Shown here: positions 53,481 through 62,241 of the stretch, piece by piece
Layout of the letters: each line of letters starts with the position of its first letter
Position numbering within the stretch: position 1 is the stretch's first letter
Origin: Sphaerisporangium perillae
GTDB lineage: Bacteria; Actinomycetota; Actinomycetes; Streptosporangiales; Streptosporangiaceae
Direction of reading: 5' to 3'
DNA length: 64,000 nt
Assembly: GCF_023276435.1 (NCBI RefSeq)
Contig: NZ_JALLPO010000038.1
Location: 1-64,000 of the forward strand
Notes under the pieces: generated by a model
Told to the model about the DNA's origin: nothing
The model's input: only the letters and a program-made list of their open reading frames with translations
Databases searched by the model: none
Translations under genes and position numbers: made by a program

Positions 53481-53483
53481 CGT

Positions 53484-54140
53484 TCACTCCTCTCTCCGCC
53501 GCACGGTGACGGTCACCGGTATCGGCCTCAGCGGGCGCAGGTCCTCGAGACGGCCCTCCACGGCCTGGCCGACCTCGCCGGGCAGCTCTCCGACGTCGCG
53601 GAGCGGGGTGGCGACCGTCACCTGCGCGCCGCGCCGCCGCAGCCGCACCCGCGCCCGCGAGACGCCGTCCACGGCCGTCGCGACGGCGGTGAGGTGGCGG
53701 CGCAGCCCGGTGCGGGTGATGCCGGTGACCATCTGTGGATCCTCGGAGGTCAGCGGGATCACCCGGGCGCGTCCCGGGGTCAGCGCCGCCACGAGCATCG
53801 CGAGGCCGATCACGCAGATGACGGCCGCGGTGGTGAGCGCCGCCGGATCGTCCCAGCGGGCGCGTCCGAGCGGCGCGAGCCAGGCCACCGTGGGCAGGTG
53901 CGTCTGCGCGCGGGTGGCCATCGCCACCGCGCCGACCATGGTCACCATGGCGGCGGCGGCCAGCAGCAGCGCGGCCAGGGTGGCCGGGAGGGTCCGGTGG
54001 GACCGGAACGCGCGGGCGGCCGCCCGCCGCTGTGCCCTGCCGCCGGCGTGCGGCCCGGGACCGGTTCCGCGGTCCTCTGCGACGGGTTCGGGTTCGGTCG
54101 CGCGGTCCTCGCCGCCGGGGCCGGGTTCGGTCGCGGTCAC
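53484..54140 (-). CDS. DUF6286-type membrane protein of the Asp23 operon
   Basis: A 218-aa protein with a disordered N-terminus (about 45 residues of E/P/G), two membrane helices (LPATLAALLLAAAAMVTMVG; LTTAAVICVIGLAMLVAAL) and a C-terminal domain (GITRTGLRRHLTAVATAVDG, QVTVATPLRDVGELPGEV) that recurs in actinobacterial Asp23 operons. Its start overlaps the preceding Asp23 stop. It probably assembles with AmaP and the Asp23 proteins at the membrane. Confidence 0.75.
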   Translation of the reverse strand: MTATEPGPGGEDRATEPEPVAEDRGTGPGPHAGGRAQRRAAARAFRSHRTLPATLAALLLAAAAMVTMVGAVAMATRAQTHLPTVAWLAPLGRARWDDPAALTTAAVICVIGLAMLVAALTPGRARVIPLTSEDPQMVTGITRTGLRRHLTAVATAVDGVSRARVRLRRRGAQVTVATPLRDVGELPGEVGQAVEGRLEDLRPLRPIPVTVTVRRREE

Positions 54141-54598
54141 TGTACGCGCCTCCCCTCCTCGGCCGGGTGGATCAGGCGGGTGACGTCGATGTCCACCTGC
54201 CGCGCCTCCAGGCCGGTCAGCTCCCTGACGCGGGCCACGACGTGGTCGCGCACCCGGTGGACGACCTGCCGGATCGGCGCCGGGTAGACCACCGACAGCG
54301 TCACCTTCAGGATCGCCAGGTGGCCGTCCACGTGTCCGCTCACCCGGGGAGCGGTCTGCTCGGTGTCGCGCCCGAGCGGTACGCCCAGCACCCGGGGCGC
54401 GACGCCGCCGACCTGCTCCACCTCGCTCACCGCGCGGGCGGCGATCTGCTCCAGCACCCGGTCGGAGATGCCGGTGTGCCCGCGGGTCTCCGGCGGCCCG
54501 GCGGTGCGCTGGGACGGCGTGGTCGTCCCGGCGCCGCGTGGGGTCGCCGGCTCCGTGCCGGGCCCGCCCGGAGCGGGCGCGGCCGTACCGGTGTTCAC
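54137..54598 (-). CDS. Asp23/Gls24-family protein
   Basis: A 153-aa envelope-stress protein with a Thr/Pro/Gly-rich N-terminal extension of about 40 residues and an Asp23 domain (ISDRVLEQIAARAVSEVEQV; HLAILKVTLSVVYPAPIRQV; LEARQVDIDVTRL). GTG 54598 overlaps the DUF2273 stop (GTGA), so it is translationally coupled. It is the third Asp23-type gene of the operon. Confidence 0.85.
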   Translation of the reverse strand: MNTGTAAPAPGGPGTEPATPRGAGTTTPSQRTAGPPETRGHTGISDRVLEQIAARAVSEVEQVGGVAPRVLGVPLGRDTEQTAPRVSGHVDGHLAILKVTLSVVYPAPIRQVVHRVRDHVVARVRELTGLEARQVDIDVTRLIHPAEEGRRVQ

Positions 54599-54786
54599 GT
54601 CCGCCTCCGGCCGCCCATCAGCCCGCTCATGTCGAGCTCGCCGGTCAGCGCCCGGCCGACCAGGAACCCCAGGATGCCGAGGACCAGCACGATGAGGAAC
54701 GCGGTGAGGCCACCGACCACCACGGCGAATCCGAGCGCGGCCCCGAACAGCAGGCCGACCGCCGGCCACCAACGGGATTCATCCAT
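54595..54786 (-). CDS. DUF2273 small membrane protein
   Basis: A 63-aa protein: MDESRWWPAVG, one long or two close hydrophobic helices (LLFGAALGFAVVVGGLTAFL; IVLVLGILGFLVGRAL) and a basic end (GGRRRT). DUF2273 genes accompany Asp23/AmaP genes in Gram-positives and probably help recruit them to the membrane. Both ends overlap neighbouring genes. Confidence 0.85.
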   Translation of the reverse strand: MDESRWWPAVGLLFGAALGFAVVVGGLTAFLIVLVLGILGFLVGRALTGELDMSGLMGGRRRT

Positions 54787-55108
54787 TTCGCTCACCTTCC
54801 GTCTCGTTTCCGGGCAGCGCGATGTCCTCGATGCGGACGTGGATCGGCAGCCCGGGTACCAGAGGTTCGACCGCGGCCCGCACTTCGGCGGCGACCCCGG
54901 CCAGCGGCCGGCCGTACCGGGCGACCACGGCCACCTCCACCTCGGTGTCCCGTACGGCGACCCCTGGCACCGTGCGGCCGGAGAGGTAGGTGGCCACCGG
55001 TCCCTTGGCCAGGGAGACGACATCCGGGCAGTGCTCGACCGCCTGGGCGATGCGGTCGACCAGCTGCTCCACCTCGGGCCGCTCCCGGGTGCCCGCGGGA
55101 GGGGTCAT
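54779..55108 (-). CDS. Asp23/Gls24-like protein
   Basis: A 109-aa member of the Asp23 group (VEQLVDRIAQAVEHCPDVVS; VAVRDTEVEVAVVARYGRPL; IHVRIEDIALPG). It is shorter and more divergent than the flanking copies. ATG 55108 overlaps the stop of the first Asp23 gene and its own stop overlaps the DUF2273 start. Confidence 0.8.
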   Translation of the reverse strand: MTPPAGTRERPEVEQLVDRIAQAVEHCPDVVSLAKGPVATYLSGRTVPGVAVRDTEVEVAVVARYGRPLAGVAAEVRAAVEPLVPGLPIHVRIEDIALPGNETEGERNG

Positions 55109-55584
55109 CGGACCCGGGCCTCCTGCGGCTCGGCGGCCTCCTCGCCGGGCAGGTGGAGGTCGTCGACGCTGATGTTCACCTCGGTGACCTCCAGGCCGCA
55201 CATGTTCTCCACGGCGTCGATCACGTTGCGGCGGACGCCGGCCGCGAGGTCGGGGATCGATACCCCGTACTCGACGATCACGTCCAGGTCGGCCGCCGCT
55301 TGGCGCTCGCCCACCTCGACCTCGACGCCCTGCGTGCTGGCCGTGCCGGCTCCTCCGGTCAGGCGCTCGCGTACCGCCCCGAGGGCTCGCGACATCCCCG
55401 CGCCGAGCGCGTACACCCCGGACACCTCCCGGGCCGCCATTCCGGCGATCTTGGCCACCACGGTGTCGGCGATCGTCGTCCTGCCGTGCTCGCTGACGAG
55501 TTCGGCGGCCCCTCGGTGCGGCGTCGTCCGGGTGGTGGTGACGTCGGACGCCTGGCTCTTCGTCTGGTTCATCTGTGTGCTCAC
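55105..55584 (-). CDS. Asp23/Gls24-family alkaline-shock protein
   Basis: A 159-aa canonical Asp23 protein: TTIADTVVAKIAGMAAREVS, GVEVEVGERQAAADLDVIVE, LAAGVRRNVIDAVENMCGLE and VTEVNISVDDLHLP. GTG 55584 has GGAGG 7 nt upstream. It is the first gene of the operon Asp23, Asp23-like, DUF2273, Asp23, DUF6286, AmaP, each joined to the next by overlap or a few nucleotides. Confidence 0.9.
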   Translation of the reverse strand: MSTQMNQTKSQASDVTTTRTTPHRGAAELVSEHGRTTIADTVVAKIAGMAAREVSGVYALGAGMSRALGAVRERLTGGAGTASTQGVEVEVGERQAAADLDVIVEYGVSIPDLAAGVRRNVIDAVENMCGLEVTEVNISVDDLHLPGEEAAEPQEARVR

Positions 55585-55659
55585 CTTGTCGCCTCCGTTC
55601 CAGCAGGATCGGCCTGCGTCGCCGAATAGGAAGGCACAACCGGCGTAAGTATGCACGTA

Positions 55660-55712
55660 CCCCCGAAGGGGGGATATATGACTATTTTATACCGAATGTC
55701 CTAATTTTAGGA
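55660..55712. promoter_or_regulatory. AT-rich promoter region with hairpin and palindrome
   Basis: Between the ABC exporter end and the Asp23 operon start. CCCCC-GAA-GGGGG (55660-55672) is a short hairpin that could terminate the lanthipeptide operon. CCTAA-TT-TTAGG (about 55700-55711) is a palindrome. The bases 55673-55712 are the most AT-rich in this part, suggesting the Asp23 promoter. Confidence 0.5.
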
Positions 55713-55736
55713 GGTTGATGACCGTGTCAGGCGGGA

Positions 55737-57449
55737 TCAGGTATCCGCGCCGACCGGCGCCTCCCAGCGTCCCATTAAGTCCCGGTAGAGCCCCGACGCC
55801 GCGACCATCTCCTCGTGCGTCCCCACCAGCGCGCGCGTGCCGTCCATGACCAGCACCCGCCGCGCCCGCAGCGCCGAGGTGAGGCGATGGGCGATCACGA
55901 TGAGCGTCCCGTCCCGCGCCGCGAACGCCTCCTCCGCCCGCGCCTCGGCCGCCGGGTCCAGATGGCAGGTCGCCTCGTCCAGCAGGACCAGCCGCGCCGG
56001 CGACAGGTAGGCCCGGGTGAGGGCGACGAGCTGGCGCTCTCCCGACGACAGCTCCGAGGGATCCACCTCGGCCTCGTAGCCGCCGAGCCTGCGGACCAGG
56101 TCCGTCAGGCCGACCGCGTCGACCGCCTTGTCCAGGTCCGCCCGCGAGCGACCGCCCGCCAGGTAGGTCAGGTTGTCGCCGAGCGTGCCGCGGAAGACGT
56201 ACGCCTCCTGCGGGATCAGCACCCGGGCGCGGCACATGGCGGCGCGGTCCAGCTCCTCGATCGGGACGCCGCCGATGAGGATCCGGCCCGCGTCCGGCCG
56301 CAGCAGGCCGGCCACCAGCGCCGCCACCGTGGACTTGCCGATCCCGCTCGGCCCGACGACCGCGAGATGGTCGCCGTCCCGGACGGCCAGGCCGAGGTCG
56401 CGGATCACCGGATCGGCGCCCGGGCCGTAGGCGAACGTCACCCCGCGCAGCCGCAGCAGCATGCCCTTCGGCACGCACACGCCGGCCGCCACCGCTGCCG
56501 CGAGCCGCTCGCTCGTCGACATGATGCGCTGGAGCGCCGTCACCAGCCGTACGCCGTTGACCCCGACCCCCTGCACGAGGCTGCCGAGCGCGGGCGTCAG
56601 GGACTGCGCCACGTAGGTGAGCGTGCCGAGGATGATCCCGGCCGTCGCGCCCTGGCGCACCAGTGCGGGCGTGGCGGCCAGCACCATGAGGATGGGCAGC
56701 CATCCGCCCACGGCGAGCGACACCGTGCGGACGGCGGTCAGCCGGGCGAGCGCCCCGGTGGCCCGCGCCTGGCGCTCCACGTCCCGGCCGACGCCGGCGG
56801 CCACCCGGTCCTCCGCCCCGCACGCGGTGACGTCCCGGAGGCCGTCCACCATGGCGGCCAGGGACGCCGCCGTCCGCTCCTCGGCCAGAATGGCCTCCCG
56901 CTGCGCGCGCGCCATCGCCGGCAGCGACATCAGGAACAGCGCGAGTCCCGCCACCAACGGCAGGAGCACCAGCGGCAGCACGGAGCCCATCAGCGTCATC
57001 ACGCCGAGCAGCACCCCCACCACCGAGAACAGGAACGACCTGACCACGGCGATCACGGCGCCGAGTGAGTCCCTGGCGAGCTCCACCTGACGGTTCATCC
57101 GCGCCACCGCGGCGCTGTCCGTCCGCAGGCCGGAGGCGGCGGCCCGGTGCAGCGTCCCCTCCACGACACGGCGCAGCAACTCGTCACGGAACGGCTCGAC
57201 GATCCCCGCGATCGCCAGCAGCACCTGCCGCGCGCCGAGCGCCGCGGCCAGCCAGGCCGCGGCCAGCACGACCAGCCACGCCAGGCCGGTCAGCGGGCGG
57301 CCGGCGGCGAACCCGTCGTCCAGCGCGTGCGCGATGGCCTGCCCGGAGGCGAACGACGGCGCCGCCTCGGCGAACGACCAGCCGAGCAGCCGCACCAGGT
57401 GGCGCGGCCGCTCGCGCACCGCCCGCCACAGCAGGTCGCGGACCCTCAT
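55737..57449 (-). CDS. ABC exporter half-transporter, catalytic-site subunit
   Basis: A 570-aa fused membrane-ATPase protein, second of a pair. It has six helices (e.g. LAWLVVLAAAWLAAALGARQ), Walker A GPSGIGKST, signature LSSGERQ, Walker B LVLLDEATCHLD with the catalytic glutamate, and the switch histidine in VIAHRLTSA. In the ram/amf operons such a pair (RamA/RamB) exports the SapB-type peptide. The ATG overlaps the stop of the first half-transporter. Confidence 0.9.
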   Translation of the reverse strand: MRVRDLLWRAVRERPRHLVRLLGWSFAEAAPSFASGQAIAHALDDGFAAGRPLTGLAWLVVLAAAWLAAALGARQVLLAIAGIVEPFRDELLRRVVEGTLHRAAASGLRTDSAAVARMNRQVELARDSLGAVIAVVRSFLFSVVGVLLGVMTLMGSVLPLVLLPLVAGLALFLMSLPAMARAQREAILAEERTAASLAAMVDGLRDVTACGAEDRVAAGVGRDVERQARATGALARLTAVRTVSLAVGGWLPILMVLAATPALVRQGATAGIILGTLTYVAQSLTPALGSLVQGVGVNGVRLVTALQRIMSTSERLAAAVAAGVCVPKGMLLRLRGVTFAYGPGADPVIRDLGLAVRDGDHLAVVGPSGIGKSTVAALVAGLLRPDAGRILIGGVPIEELDRAAMCRARVLIPQEAYVFRGTLGDNLTYLAGGRSRADLDKAVDAVGLTDLVRRLGGYEAEVDPSELSSGERQLVALTRAYLSPARLVLLDEATCHLDPAAEARAEEAFAARDGTLIVIAHRLTSALRARRVLVMDGTRALVGTHEEMVAASGLYRDLMGRWEAPVGADT

Positions 57450-59212
57450 GCCCGCTCCGCGACCGGGACGGGCCCGGCCGCACGCGGCGGCCCTAGGGCG
57501 GCGGCCGGGGCGCCGGCCGGGGAGGGCCCGGCGACCTGGAAGACCGCCCGGTAGGCGGGGTCGCGCCACAGCGCCTCGTGCGGGCCGTGTCCCCTGATCC
57601 GCCCGTCCTCCAGCCAGACGACCAGGTCCGCGCGCGCCGCCGTCGCGGCCCGGTGCGCGACGATCACCCTCGTGCGGTCGCGCAGCTCCTCGGTGAGGGC
57701 CCGGGCCACCTGGTATTCGGTGACGGTGTCCAGGCTGGAGGTGGCGTCGTCCAGGATCAGCAGCCGGCCCCCGTGCGCGAAGGCCCTCGCCAGCCCGACG
57801 CGCTGGCGCTCGCCCCCCGACATGGGGGCCTCGTCGATCGGGGTGTCGTACGCGCGGGGAAGCCTGCGGATGAACGGGTCGGCCGAGGCCGCCCGGGCGG
57901 CGGTCCTCGCCACGCCCGGCGGCCGTCCGACGGCGATCGCCTCGGCCAGCGTCGCGCCGAAGAGGACGGGCCGCTCGAAGGCGTAGCCGACGGCCTCCCG
58001 CAGCGCGGCGCGGCCGAGCCGGCGCAACGGCACCCCGTCGAGCAGCACCTCGCCCCGGCCGGGGTCCACCAGCCGCCCGGCGACGGCCGCCAGGAGCGAC
58101 TTGCCGCTGCCCGACCTGCCGACCACCGCAACCGCCGCGCCTCCCGGCACGGTCAGGTCGATGCCGCGCAGCACGGGCCGCCCCTCGGCGCACACGGTGA
58201 CGCCCCGCAGCTCCAGCCTTCCCCGGGCCGCATGGGCGCCCTGCGCCGCGGGCAGCTCCTCGTCCCCGTACGCGACGGCGGGACGGTCGAGCACCTCCCG
58301 GACGCGCCGGGCCGCCGAGCGGGCGCGGCCCAGCCGGTTGAGGTAGCCCAGCGCCGAGCCGATGCCGGCGCCCAGCACCGCGTAGCGCGCCGCCGCGAAC
58401 AGGTCGCCGACGCTCATCTCTCCGGCGGCGAGCCGGAACCCGCTCACGCCGATCACAGTGATCTGCAGCAGCGGGACGACGATGGCCGCCTGGACGCCGG
58501 CGCGGGCGTTGACCCGCCAAAGGGCCATGCCGTGGGCGTGCAGGCGCGGCAGGGGCGCGAGCACGCGCCGCGCCTCCAGGTCCTCGGTGCCGGCGGCGGC
58601 GATGGTCCGGGCCCCGGACAGCGCGTCGATCAGCCGCGACGCGATGTCGCTCTGCGCCTCCTGGTAGCCCGTCGCGACGGCCGTCGACCGCCGCAGGAAC
58701 GCGCGCAGGACGAGCCCGATCAGGGCCAGGCCCACCGCGAAGGCCACCGCCGGCCAGAGGTCGATGAGCGCCAGCGCGACCAGGGAGCCGGCCGCCGGCA
58801 CGAGCAGGGCCCCGGCGGTGATGATCGCCTCGGGGGCGGCTCCGACCTCCTCGGCGTTGGAGCCGGCGCGGGTGACCAGGTCTCCGGCGGAGAAGCGCCG
58901 CGAGATGGCGGGGCCGGTGCCGAGGACGTGCCGTACGACCCGCATGCGCAGCAGGCGCGAGGCCTGGGCGCCGCCCGTCCCGGCCGCGAGGACGGCCACG
59001 GCGTCGCACGCCACCACCGTGACGACGAGGAAGACGCAGTACAGCAGGATGCCGCCGGCCTCGCCGCCGGGAGCGACGAGGACGTCCACCGCCCGGCCCA
59101 GAGCGCTGGGGAGCAGCAGGTCGGCCACGGCGCCGGCGAGCGCGGTGACGGCGTACACGGCGGGCCACCGGCCGCTGCGGCGGAGCACCTCGAAGAGAAG
59201 CCCGTCCGACAT
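57446..59212 (-). CDS. ABC exporter half-transporter, degenerate-site subunit
   Basis: A 588-aa half-transporter with six helices, Walker A GRSGSGKSL, signature MSGGERQ and Walker B LLILDDATSSLD. The position after the Walker B aspartate is Asp instead of the catalytic Glu, as in the degenerate site of heterodimeric exporters; the partner keeps Glu. ATG 59212 is preferred over TTG 59218. It follows the second precursor gene by 100 nt and is likely RamA-like. Confidence 0.9.
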   Translation of the reverse strand: MSDGLLFEVLRRSGRWPAVYAVTALAGAVADLLLPSALGRAVDVLVAPGGEAGGILLYCVFLVVTVVACDAVAVLAAGTGGAQASRLLRMRVVRHVLGTGPAISRRFSAGDLVTRAGSNAEEVGAAPEAIITAGALLVPAAGSLVALALIDLWPAVAFAVGLALIGLVLRAFLRRSTAVATGYQEAQSDIASRLIDALSGARTIAAAGTEDLEARRVLAPLPRLHAHGMALWRVNARAGVQAAIVVPLLQITVIGVSGFRLAAGEMSVGDLFAAARYAVLGAGIGSALGYLNRLGRARSAARRVREVLDRPAVAYGDEELPAAQGAHAARGRLELRGVTVCAEGRPVLRGIDLTVPGGAAVAVVGRSGSGKSLLAAVAGRLVDPGRGEVLLDGVPLRRLGRAALREAVGYAFERPVLFGATLAEAIAVGRPPGVARTAARAASADPFIRRLPRAYDTPIDEAPMSGGERQRVGLARAFAHGGRLLILDDATSSLDTVTEYQVARALTEELRDRTRVIVAHRAATAARADLVVWLEDGRIRGHGPHEALWRDPAYRAVFQVAGPSPAGAPAAALGPPRAAGPVPVAERA

Positions 59213-59312
59213 GGCCAAGGTTTCCCTTCCGTCCGTTCCGGGAATGGACAGGCCTGGAGCGGCCGGATGAGGGCCGCCCCAGGCACTTGGCTCAGATATC
59301 AGCCGCCAGATG

Positions 59313-59438
59313 TCAGCCGCAGAGGATGCTCAGGCTGCTGTTCTCGTGGGGGGTGCACCCCACGAGGCTCAGCTGGCTGCCGCCGCCGCCGCCGTGGCCG
59401 CCGGGGATCTCCATGTCCTGCAGGTCGAGAAGCGCCAT
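59313..59438 (-). CDS. SapB-like class III lanthipeptide precursor (copy 2)
   Basis: A 41-aa precursor. The leader MALLDLQDMEIPGG resembles RamS (LFDLQSME) and includes the DLQ recognition box. A HGGGGG stretch links to the core SQLSLVGCTPHENSSLSILC. Ser21-x-x-Ser24-x-x-x-Cys28 and Ser34-x-x-Ser37-x-x-Cys40 fit two labionin or lanthionine rings, as in SapB/AmfS. The ribosome site (AAAGGG) is weaker than for the first copy. It differs from copy 1 at a few residues (Glu to Asp at 8, one Gly fewer, Leu to Val before GC). Confidence 0.9.
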   Translation of the reverse strand: MALLDLQDMEIPGGHGGGGGSQLSLVGCTPHENSSLSILCG

Positions 59439-59473
59439 TCGAGGTCACGCCCTTTCGTTTCGTACCGGGGTTT

Positions 59474-59602
59474 TCAGCCGCAGAGGATGCTGAGGCTGCT
59501 GTTCTCGTGGGGGGTGCACCCCAGCAGGCTGAGCTGGCTGCCGCCACCGCCGCCGCCGTGGCCGCCGGGGATCTCCATCTCCTGCAGGTCGAGAAGCGCC
59601 AT
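59474..59602 (-). CDS. SapB-like class III lanthipeptide precursor (copy 1)
   Basis: A 42-aa precursor starting MALLDLQEMEIPGGHGG, with six glycines after His15 and a core beginning SQLSLLGCTPHENSS and ending LSILCG. It has the same ring pattern as copy 2. Its strong AAGGAGGTGA ribosome site lies inside the last codons of the synthetase gene, whose stop is 5 nt before ATG 59602, so synthesis is coupled. The product should be a surfactant-like morphogenetic peptide aiding aerial growth, by analogy with SapB; antibiotic activity is possible. Confidence 0.92.
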   Translation of the reverse strand: MALLDLQEMEIPGGHGGGGGGSQLSLLGCTPHENSSLSILCG

Positions 59603-59607
59603 GATCG

Positions 59608-62241
59608 TCACCTCCTTCCGTCGCTCGTCGGGTCCACCGGTCCGGCGGGGTTGCCGGGCGGGGAGATGAGGGGCACGGTCACCGGCCGGTCGTGCAGCAC
59701 GGTGCCGAGCGCGAGGACCACGCCGGCCGTGCCGGTCGCGAGGTCCATCGAGAGCCGCAGCAACTGGTTGCCGGGGAAGGCGAGCCCGCCGCCGTAGGGC
59801 ATGGCGTGCCAGCCGAGGCGCGCGATCTGGCCGGCGACCTCGGGAGCCTCCCGGTCGATGCCGGGCCGCAGCCCGAGGGCGAGGGCCGCGATCATGCCGG
59901 CCCGGCCGGCGAACAGGCCAGGCTGCACGTAGTAGTCCAAGGTGGCGACCGGGCCGATGTCGTCCAGCGCCTGCCGGAAGGCCTCGTCGTCGCGGTGCGA
60001 GAGGTAGCGGCGCAGGACGACCCCGATGCCGGCCGAGCCCTCGTCCAGGTAGGGGTTGGTCCGCCAGCCCTGCTGGACCTGCAGTTGCCCGTCGTCGCGC
60101 TTGGCGCAGCGGCGCAGGTCCTGCCGCAGCGCGACGCTCGCGTGCTCCAGCAGCGCGCTGTCGCCGGTCGTCTCGTACGCGCGCAGGAACAGCAGCGCGG
60201 GACCCGACGAGCCGCGCATCAGCCCGGCGTGCGGGTTGCCGCCGCCGCTGATCTCGGGCACGCTCTCGACGGTCCCGAGGCGACCGGCGACCATGTCGAC
60301 GACGCGCAGGGCGGCCTCCGCCGGCTCGCGCTCGCCCGTGGCCCGGGCGAGGTGGAGCAGGTTCAGCCCGATGCCTGACAGGCCGGAGTACAGGCTCTGG
60401 CCGAGCTGGTCCCATTTCTCCCGCAGGCACAGGGTCACCAGCTCCAGGGCGTCCTGCCGGCGGCCGAGCGCCTCGAAGGCGTAGGCCACGCCGTGCAGCC
60501 CGTCGTAGAAGCCGAGGCCGGTCCCGGGTGCGGGGGCCATGGCGCGCTCGCGGAGCCAGGTCTCGTGCTCGGGGAACCGGCCGGCGCCCGTCGCGGCCAG
60601 CGCGTAGAGCACGCCCGCGGCGCCGTTGGCGAGGTTGAGCCCGCCGCCCGGCTGGAACTGCGCCGCGTCGCCGGGGAAGAGCCGGTCGTCGCGCCCCGGG
60701 GTCGCCGAGGCCAGGACGGCGCGGCACGCCGCGTCCCTGATCGCCGTCCAGGAGGCGCGGCCGGGGATGGGCAGATCGCGCATCGCGCTCGCGACGTCGT
60801 CCCGCGCCGGGGAGGCGGCGCGCGTGGCCGTGGCCTTCCCGAGGATGGTGCGCACCGCCTCCTCGACGTAGGGGCGCGGCACCGGGAAGGTGTCGCACAC
60901 CAGCTCGGCGAGGTGGGTGACCTTGGCCCGGTGCAGCGGGATCAGCACCGTGGACATCGGGGCGAACAGGTTCAGGCGCATGCAGCCGAGGGCGTAGCGG
61001 TCGGCCTCCACGCCGAGCCGGTCCGCAGGAGGGCAGAAGCCGGGGTGGGCGAGGGTCGGCCGCGCCTTCTTCTCGGCCAGGCTGGCCACCTCGAAGTCGA
61101 TCAGCACGACGCGGCCGCCCTCGACCAGGACGTTGAAGGGGTGCAGGTCGCCGAAGACGACCCCGCGCTCGTGCAGCGCGGCCACCGCCCGGTCGACGCG
61201 GTCCAGCATGCCGAGCGCCCATTCGGTGTAGGCGGCGGCGTCCTCGGGGGTGATGGTGGCGCGGGTCAGGGGATGCCTGTGCACCGACTCCTGGCTCAGG
61301 GTCGTCCCGTCGACGAACTCCTGGACGAGGAAATGGTGCTCGCCGAGGGTGAAGTAGTCGTGCAGCTCGGGGACCACGTCCAGCCCTTGGAGGCGGCGCA
61401 GGATGTCCGCCTCGTGCCGCAGGCGGGCGACCGCGTCGCGGCCGGCGGCGTCGAGCCCGGCGTGCGGCCTGGCCTCCTTCAGAATGACCTTGCCGTCCGT
61501 TCGGGTGTCGCGCGCCTGGTACACCCCGCCGCCGTTGGAGAAGTGCAGCACCTTCTCGATCTCGTACGGCAGGCCGGCGAGGGTGACCGAGTTGCGGGCC
61601 TCGAGGTGGGGCTGGAGGAAGTCCGGCAGGGTCACCCAGGACGGCGGCGAGAACGAGGGCCCCCGCCGGTCCGGCACGAGGGTGCCTTCCGCGTTCTCGA
61701 TCGCGAGCACCCGGTCACGGTTTCCGGTCAGGCAGTAGCGCTCGGCGAAGCCGCCGTAGCGGACGAACAGGGGCCCCTCGCCGTAGCGCAGATCGCTCAG
61801 GATGTAGGGGCCGCGGACGCCGCGCAGGAGCTCGTCCAGCTCCTTGAGCACGAGCTCCAGCTCGCCCTGGTCCGCCGGGTAGATCGTCACCAGCTTTCCG
61901 CTGCTGCCGCGGTCGGCGTACTTGGAGTTGAGCATCATGACGACGCGCGGCCCGCGCAGGAACTTGAAGCTGAGCCGCCGGCCGACGCAGTAGTCCCAGG
62001 CCGCTTCCAGCGCCTTCTCGGCGTCCTCGAGACACGCCGAGAGGTGGATCTTCCAGCCCTGGAGGGGCAGCGACCGCTCCTCGGGCCCGTAGTGCAGCCA
62101 GGTGTCGGTCGCGCGATGCTGCCAGCCGGACGGCACATCTCTGCTCGCTATGGGAAAGTCAGGATACTTCGCCCGCTGGTTGTCAAGGGTGTCGTAAAAC
62201 AGGGGATCGGCTAGGCAATAAATCTCATATCGGTCGATCAT
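59608..62241 (-). CDS. Class III lanthipeptide synthetase (RamC/LanKC type)
   Basis: An 877-aa three-domain enzyme that phosphorylates Ser in the precursor, eliminates phosphate and cyclises onto Cys. The N-terminal lyase region includes WLHYGPEERSLPLQGWKIHL. The kinase domain has VILKEARPHAG, catalytic VVFGDLHPFNVLVE and VLIDFEVAS. The C-terminal LanC-like cyclase has SGLSGIGLNLLHLA and GSAGIGVVL but lacks the Cys-Cys-His zinc ligands, which places it in class III rather than IV. ATG 62241 follows GAGAGGGG; an earlier in-frame start at 62298 has no site. It heads the operon synthetase, two precursors, two exporter halves. Confidence 0.92.
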   Translation of the reverse strand: MIDRYEIYCLADPLFYDTLDNQRAKYPDFPIASRDVPSGWQHRATDTWLHYGPEERSLPLQGWKIHLSACLEDAEKALEAAWDYCVGRRLSFKFLRGPRVVMMLNSKYADRGSSGKLVTIYPADQGELELVLKELDELLRGVRGPYILSDLRYGEGPLFVRYGGFAERYCLTGNRDRVLAIENAEGTLVPDRRGPSFSPPSWVTLPDFLQPHLEARNSVTLAGLPYEIEKVLHFSNGGGVYQARDTRTDGKVILKEARPHAGLDAAGRDAVARLRHEADILRRLQGLDVVPELHDYFTLGEHHFLVQEFVDGTTLSQESVHRHPLTRATITPEDAAAYTEWALGMLDRVDRAVAALHERGVVFGDLHPFNVLVEGGRVVLIDFEVASLAEKKARPTLAHPGFCPPADRLGVEADRYALGCMRLNLFAPMSTVLIPLHRAKVTHLAELVCDTFPVPRPYVEEAVRTILGKATATRAASPARDDVASAMRDLPIPGRASWTAIRDAACRAVLASATPGRDDRLFPGDAAQFQPGGGLNLANGAAGVLYALAATGAGRFPEHETWLRERAMAPAPGTGLGFYDGLHGVAYAFEALGRRQDALELVTLCLREKWDQLGQSLYSGLSGIGLNLLHLARATGEREPAEAALRVVDMVAGRLGTVESVPEISGGGNPHAGLMRGSSGPALLFLRAYETTGDSALLEHASVALRQDLRRCAKRDDGQLQVQQGWRTNPYLDEGSAGIGVVLRRYLSHRDDEAFRQALDDIGPVATLDYYVQPGLFAGRAGMIAALALGLRPGIDREAPEVAGQIARLGWHAMPYGGGLAFPGNQLLRLSMDLATGTAGVVLALGTVLHDRPVTVPLISPPGNPAGPVDPTSDGRR

